Positions 1-9,144 of a DNA stretch of 64,000 bases are shown one piece after another. Origin of the DNA: Nonomuraea angiospora (GTDB taxonomy: Bacteria; Actinomycetota; Actinomycetes; Streptosporangiales; Streptosporangiaceae). Below the pieces are notes generated by a model. That model searched no databases, was not told where the DNA came from, and worked only from the letters and a program-made list of their open reading frames with translations. The translations under genes and the position numbers were made by a program. Location of the stretch: positions 930,001 to 994,000 of the forward strand of contig NZ_JADBEK010000001.1 in assembly GCF_014873145.1 (NCBI RefSeq). Reading direction: 5' to 3'. Each line of letters starts with the position of its first letter. Position 1 is the first letter of the stretch.

Positions 1-421
1 CCCCGGAGGAGGAGTCGCTCAGCAGGCGCGGCCGCCAGCCCAGGTACTGCGGGCCGATGGGCGGCGCCGAACCGCTCGTCACGGTGAACTCGCTGGCCTG
101 GCCGACGACCGCCCAGAAGTCACCGGCGGGGATCTCCTCGGGCCGGCGGCTGTCCGTCACCGTGACCGTCGGCAGGGTGCCGACGAACTGGCGGGCGGCG
201 GCGTTGGAGCCGTCCTCCCGCAGGGCCACTCCGCCGTTGTCGGCGACGGTCATGGACACCTCACCGGGAGTGGTGTTCGGCTCGATCGTCACCGACACGT
301 CGATGCCGTTGCCGGGGTCGTCGTCCGCCACCGCGGGACCGGCCACGCCGGCGCCGGCGGTGGCGAGCGCGACACCGAGCATCGCCGTGGCGAGTATCTG
401 TGCAGTCCTGTTCATTCTCAT
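1..421 (-). CDS. Secreted protein of unknown function, C-terminus outside the window
   Basis: The visible 140 residues start at ATG 421 after GGAG eight bases upstream. They show a short basic n-region, a hydrophobic segment (residues about 8-28) and an alanine-rich cleavage site ending near AVADD, so a Sec signal peptide is clear. The mature part is rich in V, T and G with alternating hydrophobic residues, as in small beta-sandwich surface proteins, and has no motif I recognise. It lies in the same direction as, and 72 bp beyond, the large ThuA/dehydrogenase gene; a GC-rich hairpin sits between them. The reading frame runs off the left edge, so length and fold are unknown. An adhesin-like or Ig-like role is only a guess. 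Confidence 0.75.
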   Translation of the reverse strand, partial: MRMNRTAQILATAMLGVALATAGAGVAGPAVADDDPGNGIDVSVTIEPNTTPGEVSMTVADNGGVALREDGSNAAARQFVGTLPTVTVTDSRRPEEIPAGDFWAVVGQASEFTVTSGSAPPIGPQYLGWRPRLLSDSSSG

Positions 422-444
422 GTGTTTCGCTCCATTGAGGGGGT

Positions 445-476
445 GGGGCCGGTCGGCTGCTCGGCCGGCCGGCCCC
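445..476. terminator. Possible hairpin terminator after the 1763-aa gene
   Basis: GGGGCCGG (445-452) pairs with CCGGCCCC (469-476) around a 16-base GC-rich loop in the 72-bp gap after the stop at 494. There is no T-run, as is usual in actinomycetes. It could also reduce transcription into the secreted-protein gene. Confidence 0.35.
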
Positions 477-493
477 GGTTCTGCTGTCGGCGG

Positions 494-3400
494 TCAGCGG
501 CAGCTGAGCGCCGGGTAGGCGGCGTCGTACGACGAGGTGACCTGCTCGCCGCCGATCGTCGCGGTCCCCTTCACGGTCACCGTGCCCGCGTCGATCTGCC
601 CGGCCCGGCTGTTGAAGGACTGGTACGCCTGCTTGCCCGGGGCCACGTCGGCCACGGTCTTCGAACCGAACGGGGTGGTCAGCGTCACCGTCGCCGGCAC
701 GTCCGAGCCGTTGACGGCCGTGACCGCCACGTACGCCGAGGTGCCGATGCAGCGGGACGAGGCGGAGACCGTCAGCTTGACCTGCGGCGCGGACGCCGAG
801 ATCGTCAGCGTCAGCGTCTTGGCCTCTTCGACGTTGCCCGCCTTGTCGGCCGAGCGGTACTTCAGCTCGTGCTGCCCGTCGCCGGTCACGGTGACCGGCC
901 CGGTGTAGGCGGTCCAGGCGCCGCCGTCGAGCTGGTACTCGGTCTTGTCGACCCCGCTGCCGCCGTCCTCGTCGGCGGCCTTCAGCGTGACCGACACCGG
1001 ACCGGTGAACGTGCCGCCCGCCGGCTGCTCCGGATCGGTCGTCGCCGTCGTCACGGGCGCGGTCCTGTCCCCGCCCGAGCCTGCCTTGGTCAGGTGGAAG
1101 TAGTCGAACGTGACCGTCTTCGACGCCGACTGGCTGGTGCCGATGGTGTACACGCCGACCTTCGCGCCGGTGGCCACCGCGGCGTTCTCCACCGTCGCGG
1201 AGAGATCCGTCCAGGTCTGGCCGTCGGAGGAGTAGGAGCCGGTGAAGGTGGTGGCCGCCTTCTTCAGCCGCAGCCACCACACGCCGCCGGTGAGGTTGTT
1301 CACCTGCGGCTGCGGGTTCTGCACGGTGCCGCCGACCTCGCTGCGCAGTTCGATGCCCCGAGCCACCGTCGAGCCTGCCGCGTTGGTGGTGAGGAAGTCG
1401 AGCTTCACGTAGTCGTCGTCGCCGGTGTACACCATCAGGCCGCCCTGCTGGTACTGCTCGTTGAGCGCAGAGGCGTCCACCTTGGTCTCCAGCGTCCAGT
1501 CGCCGCTCGGCGCCGTCTGCAGGATGAAGTTCTTCGGGCCGCTGTTGCCGGTCCCGTAGATGTCACCGGTCGTGGTGTCGAGCTCCAGCCTGCCGTTGCC
1601 GACGCGCGCCGCCGTGGCGTCGGGGCGCACGACCGCGTTCCAGCGGCAGGAGTCGAGCGCGGTGCCGTCGAACTCGTCGTCCGGGTCCGGCGCCGTCGCC
1701 TTGTCGTCCGGCGTGATGTGGAACCAGTCGAAGGACGCGTCCACCACCGGGTGGTTGGCCCCGGCCAGCGAGATCAGGCCGATCTTAGGGTTGGCGATCC
1801 CGGCGAGCGGCTTGGTCTGCGGCATCGCGGTGAACGTGGTGCCGTCCGAGGAGTAGTGGGCGGTGATGTTGGTGCCGTCGCTGACGAACCGCACGTACAC
1901 CGTGTCGGGGTAGGAGTCCCCGAGGTTGGCCGTGTTGCTCTGCGACACTTCGTTCGGGCTGCCGTTCTCCTCCCGGATGAACTGGAAGATGCGGCTGGCG
2001 TGGTTGGAACCCGAGGTCGACCGCGCCTGCAGCACCATCTTGGCGTAGTTGTCGTCGTCGCCGTAGATGATCAGGCCCGCCTGCTGGTACGCGTCACGCG
2101 CGTCCAGCGTGAGCTTGGCGGTGGCGGTCCACGCACCCGATGGCGCCGGCTGCACGACGATGTTCGGCGTGTTGCCGCCCGTGCTGTAGATGTCGGTGGT
2201 CGAGGTCGGGATCACGAGCTTGCCGTCCGCGACCTTGAGGTCCTGGTTCTCCCGGATGACCGACCAGCGGTCACGGTCGAGCTGGCTGCCCAGGAAGTTG
2301 TCGGAACGGCCGGCGAAGCACACCGTGGCCGGCGCGTCCACCTTGACCGGGACCTGGGCGGTGGCCGACGCGCCCTTGTCGTCGGTCACGGTCACCACGG
2401 CCGTGTAGTTGCCCGGCGCGGTGTAGGTGTAGCTCGCCTCGGCCGTGGTGGGCTCCGGCGCGCCGGTCACCCCGAAGTTCCACTTGTAGGTGATCGGGTC
2501 GCCTTCGGGGTCGGTGGCCGTCGCCTTGAAGCCGACCTTCAGCGGGGCGACGCCCGTCGCCGGGGTCGCCGTCGCGGTCACGGCCGGACGCTCGTTGTCC
2601 GTGGCGCCCTTGCCGACGAAGTCGACCCAGTTGAAGTTGGCCAGGTAGGCGTTGTCGGCCGCGCTCGCCGGCTTGCGCACGACGAAGTACAGCGGTCCGC
2701 TCTCGGTCGGTGGGCCGGCCAGGTCGAGCGTGACGTCGGTGAACGTCTGCCAGCCGCCGGTGGGCGGCACGTCGACCGAGCCGACCAGCGCGCCGGTCTC
2801 GGGGTTGCCCGCCCGGACCTGTACGGTTCCGCCGGCCCCGCCCGAGGAGGCCCGGAGCCGGATCGCGGTGACGTTCGACAGGTTCACCGGGTCGAACGAC
2901 CACCAGTCGCCGTCCTGGACGAACGCGATGTGCTGGTTGCCGCCCTGGGTGTCGGTCGTGGTCTCCGCCTGGACGCCCGCGGCGTCGGTGCCCTTGCCGT
3001 CGGCCACCCGGCCGGTCCGCGCGAAGTGCTCGGCCTGCTTGCGCTTGGGCTCCAGGATGATCTGGCCCCGCCCGGTCAGCGGTCCGGCGCCATTGGCGCC
3101 CCCGTCGGTGTAGCTGGCCTCGATGGCGTAGAAGAGGTTGTCGTACTCGCCGTGCCCCGCCTGCTGGGTCTGCAGGGTGCCCTCACAGCCCTTGAGCTGG
3201 TCGAGCGGATGGCCGTGGCTGTCGTGGCCGAGGATCGCCTGGATCTTGACCTTGTCGCAGTCGATCGTGCCGTCCTCGGCGTCGGTGACGGTGACCTTGA
3301 ACTTCACCTGGTCGCCGAACTCGAAGAAGGCGCCGTTCGGCGGAACGTCCACCTTGACGGTGGGACGGGTGTTGCCGGCGCTGATCGCCACGCTGGCGGT

Positions 3401-5785
3401 GGCGGTCTTGCCGTCGGGGGTCCTGACGGTCAGGACCACGCTGTAGTCGCCCCCCTTCTCGTAGGTGAAGGCGGGGTTGGGGTCGGTGGAGTCGGTGTCC
3501 CCGTCACCGTCGAGGTCCCAGGCGTAGGTGAGCGTCTTGCCCTCCGGGTCCCGGCTGCCCTCGCTGGAGAACTTGACCGCCAGCGGCAGGGGCCCGTCGG
3601 TCTTGTCCGCCGTGGCTCGGGCGATCGGCGGCCGGGTGCCCTTGGTGTACTCGATGCGGTAGATGCCGGAGTCGGCGTTGTCGCCGCCGAAGCCGGAGCC
3701 CCACTCGATCATGTAGAGCGCGCCGTCGGGACCGAACTTCATGTCCATCGGCTTCTTGAACGACAGGGAGCCGAGGATCGGGTTCATCTCGACGACCTTG
3801 CTGCCGTTCTCGTTGAGCTGGAACGACCACACCTTGTCGTTGTTCCACTCACCGAAGACGGCCTTGCCGTCCCAGTACGCCGGCCACTTCACGTCCGACT
3901 GCAGGTTCGGGTCGGAGCGGTAGACCGGGCCGCCCATCGGCGCGCCACCGCTCAGCTCCGGGAAGTTCTGCGGGTCGGCCGCGTAGTGGTACCAGATCGT
4001 CGCCGGGATCACCGGCGGCAGGCTGGTCAGGCCGTCGTTGTTCGGCGATTCGTTGACCGGCGCGGCACAGTTGAACGGCGACCCCGACTGCTTGGTGGCG
4101 AAGTTGTAGTCGACGTACGGGGTGTTGTTGCCGATGCAGTACGGCCAGCCGAGGTTGCCGGGCTTCGTGACGAGGTTCCACTCGACCGTGTTCTGCGGAC
4201 CCCGGGTGGAGCTCGCCGCGTTCGCGTCGGGACCGTACTCGCCGAGCATGACGTTGCCCGTCTTGGGGTCGAGACCCATGCGGAACGGATTGCGCAGGCC
4301 CATGCCGTAGATCTCCGGCTTGGTCTTCGCCGTGCCCGGCGCGAACAGGTTGCCGGACGGGATGGTGTAGGTGCCGTCGGCCTCGGGGTGGATCCGCAGC
4401 AGCTTGCCGCTCAGGCTGTTGGTGTTGCCGGCGGTACGCTGGGCGTCCCAGTTGGCGCGGCCGGACTGCTCGTCGATCGGCGCGTAGCCGTCGGAGGCGA
4501 ACGGGTTGGTGTTGTCGCCCGTGCCCAGCCACAGATTGCCGGTCTTGGGGTCGATCACCATGCCGCCGCCGTGGTGGCAGCACTCGGCCCGCTGCACCGG
4601 GACGTCGAGGATCTTCTTCTCGCTCGACAGGTCCAGGGTGTCACCGGTGACGGTGAACCTGCTCAGCCGGTCGACGTTCGTCCCGGTGGGCGAGTAGTAG
4701 AGATACACCCAGTGGTTCGAGTCGAATCCGGGGTCGAGCGCCATGCCGAGCAGGCCGCTCTCGTTGGCGGTGAAGACGCTCAGCTTCGCCGCCGTCACCG
4801 TGCCGCCGGCCGGCTTGATGATCTTGACCTCGCCGAGCCGGTCGATGTAGAAGACCCGGCCGTCCTTGGCGACGTCCACCATCATCGGGTTCGACGTGTT
4901 GTCGTCGAGGGTGACCTTCTCGAAGCTGGAGCTCTGCGAGGCCGAGCAGTCGGCCTTGACCGCGCCGGCGGCGGTCTGGATGCCGCCGAGCAGCAGCTTC
5001 AGGAAGTTGGGCTCGCTGTAGTTCTCCTTGAGGTGGCCGAGCCCGGTGTACCACGAACGGCCGCCGTCGAAGTCCTGACACCACGTGTTCGGGTGGTCGG
5101 CGCCCATCGTGGCGCCGGTGTAGGACTTCTCGTCCATCGACGTCAGCACGTGAACCGTGCCACGCGGGTTCGCCTGGTAGTCGTACCATTCGTCGGTACG
5201 GGTCCAGGTCGTCGGGAGGTCCTTGGTCGCCGGGTGCGCCGGGTCCTCGACCTTGACCGTGGCCTGCTGGATCGCCGGGTGCTGCTTGAAGTACGCCCCG
5301 ACCAGCTTGCCGTACCAGGCCCAGTTGTAGCCGCTGTCGGCGGCGGCGTGGACGCCCACGAAGCCGCCGCCGCCCTGGATGTAGCGCTGGAAGGCGTCCT
5401 TCTGCGCCTGCGTGCCCAGCGGGTCACCGGTCGTGGACATGAAGACCACGGCCTGGTACTGCGCCAGGTTCTGGTCTGTGAACAGGGCGCTGTCCTCGGT
5501 CGTGTCGACCGCGAAGTTGTTGTCCTGGCCGAGCTTCTGCACGGCCGCGATGCCTTCGGGGATCGAGTCGTGCCGGAATCCGGTCGTCTTCGAGAAGACG
5601 AGCACCTTGAAGGCGGGCTCCGCCGCCGTGGCGGCCTCGGCGCTCACGGGCGCCGCAAGGAGCGTGAGGAAAGGGGCGACGAGGGCTAAGGCCATCGTGG
5701 TGGCGGTTCGACGTCTCGGACGTCGTCCGCCTGCTGGCAGGACCGCGTTGAGCAGCCTGGCCCACGTTCGAGGACGTGGTGACAT
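494..5785 (-). CDS. Giant secreted ThuA / glucose-sorbosone dehydrogenase fusion with PKD, CBM6 and ConA-like domains (1763 aa)
   Basis: Start ATG 5785 follows AAGGG nine bases upstream. Residues 1-55 form a long twin-basic signal peptide. Residues about 58-285 are a ThuA-like trehalose-utilisation domain ([25 protein letters not shown], a TDEWYDY segment). Residues about 295-745 are a GSDH beta-propeller like PQQ-dependent soluble sugar dehydrogenases (GLLGMALDPGF, ECCHHGGGM, GMGLRNPFRMG). A PKD domain (about 750-840), an Ig-like segment, a CBM6-like module (about 950-1085), a second PKD, two concanavalin-like GH43-C/DUF1349-type domains (about 1190-1570) and an OmpL47/chitobiase-like beta domain follow. 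Known family roles suggest extracellular sugar oxidation or 3-keto-sugar handling; substrate and cofactor are inferred. The same ThuA and GSDH domains occur as two adjacent genes at 53276-57821. The opposite strand is also open over nearly the whole length, a GC-bias artefact. Confidence 0.88.
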   Translation of the reverse strand: MSPRPRTWARLLNAVLPAGGRRPRRRTATTMALALVAPFLTLLAAPVSAEAATAAEPAFKVLVFSKTTGFRHDSIPEGIAAVQKLGQDNNFAVDTTEDSALFTDQNLAQYQAVVFMSTTGDPLGTQAQKDAFQRYIQGGGGFVGVHAAADSGYNWAWYGKLVGAYFKQHPAIQQATVKVEDPAHPATKDLPTTWTRTDEWYDYQANPRGTVHVLTSMDEKSYTGATMGADHPNTWCQDFDGGRSWYTGLGHLKENYSEPNFLKLLLGGIQTAAGAVKADCSASQSSSFEKVTLDDNTSNPMMVDVAKDGRVFYIDRLGEVKIIKPAGGTVTAAKLSVFTANESGLLGMALDPGFDSNHWVYLYYSPTGTNVDRLSRFTVTGDTLDLSSEKKILDVPVQRAECCHHGGGMVIDPKTGNLWLGTGDNTNPFASDGYAPIDEQSGRANWDAQRTAGNTNSLSGKLLRIHPEADGTYTIPSGNLFAPGTAKTKPEIYGMGLRNPFRMGLDPKTGNVMLGEYGPDANAASSTRGPQNTVEWNLVTKPGNLGWPYCIGNNTPYVDYNFATKQSGSPFNCAAPVNESPNNDGLTSLPPVIPATIWYHYAADPQNFPELSGGAPMGGPVYRSDPNLQSDVKWPAYWDGKAVFGEWNNDKVWSFQLNENGSKVVEMNPILGSLSFKKPMDMKFGPDGALYMIEWGSGFGGDNADSGIYRIEYTKGTRPPIARATADKTDGPLPLAVKFSSEGSRDPEGKTLTYAWDLDGDGDTDSTDPNPAFTYEKGGDYSVVLTVRTPDGKTATASVAISAGNTRPTVKVDVPPNGAFFEFGDQVKFKVTVTDAEDGTIDCDKVKIQAILGHDSHGHPLDQLKGCEGTLQTQQAGHGEYDNLFYAIEASYTDGGANGAGPLTGRGQIILEPKRKQAEHFARTGRVADGKGTDAAGVQAETTTDTQGGNQHIAFVQDGDWWSFDPVNLSNVTAIRLRASSGGAGGTVQVRAGNPETGALVGSVDVPPTGGWQTFTDVTLDLAGPPTESGPLYFVVRKPASAADNAYLANFNWVDFVGKGATDNERPAVTATATPATGVAPLKVGFKATATDPEGDPITYKWNFGVTGAPEPTTAEASYTYTAPGNYTAVVTVTDDKGASATAQVPVKVDAPATVCFAGRSDNFLGSQLDRDRWSVIRENQDLKVADGKLVIPTSTTDIYSTGGNTPNIVVQPAPSGAWTATAKLTLDARDAYQQAGLIIYGDDDNYAKMVLQARSTSGSNHASRIFQFIREENGSPNEVSQSNTANLGDSYPDTVYVRFVSDGTNITAHYSSDGTTFTAMPQTKPLAGIANPKIGLISLAGANHPVVDASFDWFHITPDDKATAPDPDDEFDGTALDSCRWNAVVRPDATAARVGNGRLELDTTTGDIYGTGNSGPKNFILQTAPSGDWTLETKVDASALNEQYQQGGLMVYTGDDDYVKLDFLTTNAAGSTVARGIELRSEVGGTVQNPQPQVNNLTGGVWWLRLKKAATTFTGSYSSDGQTWTDLSATVENAAVATGAKVGVYTIGTSQSASKTVTFDYFHLTKAGSGGDRTAPVTTATTDPEQPAGGTFTGPVSVTLKAADEDGGSGVDKTEYQLDGGAWTAYTGPVTVTGDGQHELKYRSADKAGNVEEAKTLTLTISASAPQVKLTVSASSRCIGTSAYVAVTAVNGSDVPATVTLTTPFGSKTVADVAPGKQAYQSFNSRAGQIDAGTVTVKGTATIGGEQVTSSYDAAYPALSCR

Positions 5786-5905
5786 GGAAAACCCTTCCTG
5801 ACCGGGGGGACGTCAGGCAAGGCGCGCGCCGCCGCGCTGTTGCCACTTGGTGGTAGCGGATGGTGCGGGTTGCTGGAGGGTGCCGTCTCCAGGTCTGTGG
5901 GGCCG

Positions 5906-7195
5906 TCAGTAAGGTGCCGGCCTGCGGAGTGAATCCAAGATCGTCGTCGGATCGTCGATGATGTGGTTGACCACCATGCTCGCGGCGCCGCGGGAGGCGG
6001 CGCCGAAGCCGAGCGTGGAGGCGACGAATCGGCACTGGGCGGCGGGAGCGGCCACCACGAGCCGTTGCAGCTGATCCTGTGCGTGCGGCAGCAGCCACTG
6101 GGCCAGTGAGGCGAAGTAGCCGCCGATGACGATCACCCGCGGGTTGAACAGGTTGGCCAGGATCGAGCCGCCGAGCCCGAGCCACTCGCCGACCTGCGCC
6201 ACCGCCGTCATCATCCGCCGGTCGCCCGAGGCCAGGCCCTGGGCGATGTCGGCCACCCGCTCGCCGGGATCGGGCACCGGCATGCCGGGCAACCCGTACG
6301 CCTGTTCGGGCATGGCCGCGCGTACGAGCGCGGCCAGGCCGACCTTGGTCTCCCAGCAGCCGATGCGGCCACAGCCGCATCGGTCGCCGTTGGGGTCGAC
6401 CCGCAGATGCCCGACCTCGCCGGAGAACCCGTCCGCTCCGCGCAGAAGTTCGCCGCCTGAGATGATGCCGCCGCCCACGCCCACCTCTCCGGTGAGATAG
6501 ACCAGGTGGGGCGTGCCGGCGGCGACGCCGGAGGTGTATTCGGCCAGGGCGGCGAGGTTCGCGTCGTTGTCCACCCACACCGGCACGCTCCGCGGGCCGA
6601 GTATGGAGCTCAGCTGCTCGGCCAGGGGCAGGTCGCGCCAGTGGAGGTTCGGTGCGAGTGTCACGACGCCGCGTGTCACGTCCACGAGTCCGGGGACGGC
6701 CACCGCGATGCCGGTCGGGACCGCTCCGGCCCGCCGCATCGCCTCCACGGCCTCCTTGGCCACGAGCCCGAGCCGGCGTACGGCGCTGTCCGGGCCGCTG
6801 CCCATCGCGTCGTGGACCACCCGGCGCTCGACCAGGCTCCGGCCGCTCAGGTCGGTGCCGTGGACCGCGATGTAGTCGACGTTGATCTCCATGCCCAGGG
6901 CGCCGACGTGCGCGCCGTGCAGCGCCACCGCCCGTCTGGGACGCCCGATCGCGCCCACGTGCTCGACACCGACCTCCCGCACCAGCCGCCGTTCCAGGAG
7001 CTCGGCCATGAGGTTGGAGACGGTGGCCCGGTGCAGCCCGGTCGCCTGCGCGATCTCGGCACGGGACAGGGACGTGTGCTCGCGCAGCTCGCGCAGCACC
7101 AGCGAGAGGTTCGCCCGGCGCAGCGTGGCGGGACCCGTCGGCGCGGCGCCGCCAGGGGGGCGGGAGCGGGACGGTCTGTACGTCACCGGCACCAC
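5906..7195 (-). CDS. ROK-family transcriptional regulator
   Basis: A 429-aa protein starting at GTG 7195 with AAGGGG five bases upstream. Residues about 25-85 form a winged helix (LSRAEIAQATGLHRATVSN). The rest is a ROK sugar-kinase fold with the NDANLAALAEY segment, the glycine-rich GEVGVGGGI loop and the zinc motif CGCGRIGCWE. XylR/NagC-type ROK repressors sense sugars through this fold. It is divergent from a close paralogue at 7429 and lies 120 bp upstream of the 1763-aa dehydrogenase gene in the same direction, so it may control that gene, the CUT2 transporter at 9145, or both. Whether it retains kinase activity cannot be judged. The ligand is unknown. Confidence 0.9.
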   Translation of the reverse strand: MVPVTYRPSRSRPPGGAAPTGPATLRRANLSLVLRELREHTSLSRAEIAQATGLHRATVSNLMAELLERRLVREVGVEHVGAIGRPRRAVALHGAHVGALGMEINVDYIAVHGTDLSGRSLVERRVVHDAMGSGPDSAVRRLGLVAKEAVEAMRRAGAVPTGIAVAVPGLVDVTRGVVTLAPNLHWRDLPLAEQLSSILGPRSVPVWVDNDANLAALAEYTSGVAAGTPHLVYLTGEVGVGGGIISGGELLRGADGFSGEVGHLRVDPNGDRCGCGRIGCWETKVGLAALVRAAMPEQAYGLPGMPVPDPGERVADIAQGLASGDRRMMTAVAQVGEWLGLGGSILANLFNPRVIVIGGYFASLAQWLLPHAQDQLQRLVVAAPAAQCRFVASTLGFGAASRGAASMVVNHIIDDPTTILDSLRRPAPY

Positions 7196-7428
7196 CTGCC
7201 CCTTTGTTTGTCTCCGAGATCAATTAATCAGGGTTGTAACACGGCGATGTCCGACCACGCACCCCTCAAGTCCGTAACGAGTTGGCATCGCTCACTTCCG
7301 TGCAGTTCCGCCACGTGTTTCGCTCCAGTTACCGGAACGTTATGGAAGTTACGAACGATTTAATACTTGTGCCCGCCGGAAGTCGTGCCTTTAATTCGGC
7401 TAGCCATCTGAACTAATCGAGGAGGAGC
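7196..7428. promoter_or_regulatory. Divergent promoter region between two ROK regulators
   Basis: This 233-bp gap is markedly richer in A/T than its surroundings, especially 7200-7420. A direct repeat, AGTTACCGGAACG (7327-7339) and AGTTACGAACG (7347-7357), begins exactly 20 bp apart, two helical turns, and is a plausible ROK operator. No clear -35/-10 pair was assigned. An ATG-started 24-codon frame at 7342-7416 lacks a ribosome site and is not called. Confidence 0.45.
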
Positions 7429-8751
7429 GTGGACCACAGCCGGGCCGACGGCCACGCGACCGACTCGATGAGTCGCGGCGGGTCCGCGGGAGTTCCCGCG
7501 GATCAGGCCACCGTGCGCCGTTCCAACCTCGCCCTCGTGCTGCGTCACGTCAGCGCGTGCGGCCCGTGCACCCGATCGGCCGTCGCCGCCGCGACCGGGC
7601 TGAACAAGGCGACCGTCACCAGTCTGGTGAGCGAGCTGCAGGCGCGCGGACTGGTCAAGGAGATGGGGCCGCAGCACGCCGGCTCCGTCGGCCGCCCGGG
7701 CGTCGCGCTCGCCCTGGACGGCTCCCGGGTCGGCGCCCTCGGCATGGAAGTCAACGTCGACTACATCGCCGCGATCGCCACCGACCTGGCCGGCAGGGTG
7801 ATCATCGACCGGCGCATCGGTTTCGACGCCATGGGCTCCAGCCCGGAACGCTCGCTGGACGAGCTGGCCCGCATGGCCGAGAGGACCGTCGCCGACCTCG
7901 ACCGGCTCGGGATCACGCCGGCCGGGATCATCGTGGCCGTCCCCGGCCTGATCGACGCCACCACCGGCACCGTCGTCGTCGCCCCGAACCTCGGCTGGCG
8001 CGGGGTGGCGGTGGCGGAGCGGCTGTCCCACGCGAACATCGCCGCGGAGATCCCCGTCGCGGTGGACAACGACGCCAACCTCGCCGCCCTGGCCGAGTAC
8101 ACCTCGGGCGTCGCGGCGGGCACCTCCGATCTGGTCTACCTCACCGGCGAGGTGGGCATCGGCGGCGGCGTCATCGCCGGCGGCCGGCTGCTGGGCGGAG
8201 CGGACGGATTCGCGGGGGAGGTCGGCCACGTCGTGATCGATCCCTCCGGCGAGCCGTGCCGCTGCGGCCGGGTCGGCTGCTGGGAGACCAAAGTCGGGCT
8301 GGCCGCGCTGGTCCGCATGGCCACACCGGACCGCGCGTACGGCACGGGCCCGCAACTCGTCCGTGACCCGGAGGAGCGGCTGGCCGAGATCGAGCACCGA
8401 CGGGCCGAAGGAGATCCCCGCGTCGACGCCGCCGCCGTGGAGGTGGGCCGGTGGCTCGGAATCGGCGCGGCCATGCTGGTCAACCTCTTCAACCCACGGG
8501 TGATCGTGCTGGGCGGGTACTTCGCGCGACTCGCCGACCTGATCATCCCCGCAGCGCAACAGACGCTGGCACGCCTGGGCATGAGCGACGCCGTCGAGCG
8601 CTGCCGGTTCGCCGCCTCCGACCTCGGCTTCGGCGCCGCCTCGCGCGGAGCGGCCGGAGTCGTCGTGGAACGAGCACTGTCCGACCCCACAAGCATCTCG
8701 ATCCGAACGTCTCCAACCATCGGGGTCATCGAGGGGACCCCGATGGCCTGA
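7429..8751 (+). CDS. ROK-family transcriptional regulator, paralogue of the divergent neighbour
   Basis: A 440-aa protein. GTG 7429 follows GAGGAGG with only three bases of spacing; ATG 7468 is an alternative start and the helix-turn-helix begins only after residue 28. The N-terminal winged helix (TRSAVAAATGLNKATVTSLVSEL) precedes a ROK domain with NDANLAALAEY, GEVGIGGGV and CRCGRVGCWE. It aligns almost throughout with the 5906-7195 protein, so the two arose by duplication and inversion or inherited a divergent pair. The CUT2 transporter lies 393 bp downstream in the same direction, making this the likelier regulator of that operon. Its ligand is probably the transported sugar (inference). 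Confidence 0.9.
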   Translation: MDHSRADGHATDSMSRGGSAGVPADQATVRRSNLALVLRHVSACGPCTRSAVAAATGLNKATVTSLVSELQARGLVKEMGPQHAGSVGRPGVALALDGSRVGALGMEVNVDYIAAIATDLAGRVIIDRRIGFDAMGSSPERSLDELARMAERTVADLDRLGITPAGIIVAVPGLIDATTGTVVVAPNLGWRGVAVAERLSHANIAAEIPVAVDNDANLAALAEYTSGVAAGTSDLVYLTGEVGIGGGVIAGGRLLGGADGFAGEVGHVVIDPSGEPCRCGRVGCWETKVGLAALVRMATPDRAYGTGPQLVRDPEERLAEIEHRRAEGDPRVDAAAVEVGRWLGIGAAMLVNLFNPRVIVLGGYFARLADLIIPAAQQTLARLGMSDAVERCRFAASDLGFGAASRGAAGVVVERALSDPTSISIRTSPTIGVIEGTPMA

Positions 8752-9144
8752 TCGCCACACCGTCAGCCTGACCCGCGTGCCCGCCACGCGGTCCCGATCT
8801 ACCGCCCGCTTTCCGAACCTCCCGTCCGCCTGACCGGCCTGTTCCGCACCGCCTCGGCACATCCCGCCCATTTTCGCGTGCCGCGGCCATGGGGCATGCG
8901 GGCAGGCGGACGGGAAGCCCCCGTGCCCCTTTTCCCCGTGCCCTTTCCCCATCCAGAACGTCCCGCCCGCCTGATCGGTCACCCGAAGCCGCACCGGCAC
9001 CGTTGACGCCGACCTCGGTGCCGTTGCGGCGGTGCCAACCGGCGCCGTCAGGCGGGCGGGGCCGTCAGGCGGGCCCATCAGGTGGGCCCATCAGGTGGGC
9101 CCATCAGGTGGGGCACGGCCGCACCGTAACCGAGGGAGGCCCCT
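8752..9144 (+). promoter_or_regulatory. Intergenic leader of the CUT2 transporter with a 13-bp tandem repeat
   Basis: No gene is supported in these 393 bp. The distal part is C-rich. At 9066-9115 the unit CAGGTGGGCCCAT (first copy with CAGGC) is repeated about 3.5 times, 30 bp before the ATPase start; each unit contains the palindrome TGGGCCCA. It could be an operator array or a structured leader. The promoter for 9145-12844 is presumably here, but no convincing -10 was found. Confidence 0.4.

Noticed and set aside
422..5689. A 1755-codon open frame on the plus strand opposite the giant dehydrogenase gene
   Set aside because: Composition is dominated by R, G, V, A and H with no domain. It mirrors a strongly biased G/C-third-position gene; the minus-strand reading gives clear domains.
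7342..7416. A 24-codon frame between the ROK genes
   Set aside because: No ribosome site and A/T-rich third positions unlike local genes; it overlaps likely operators.
9066..9115. CRISPR-like array
   Set aside because: Units are 13 bp with no spacers.
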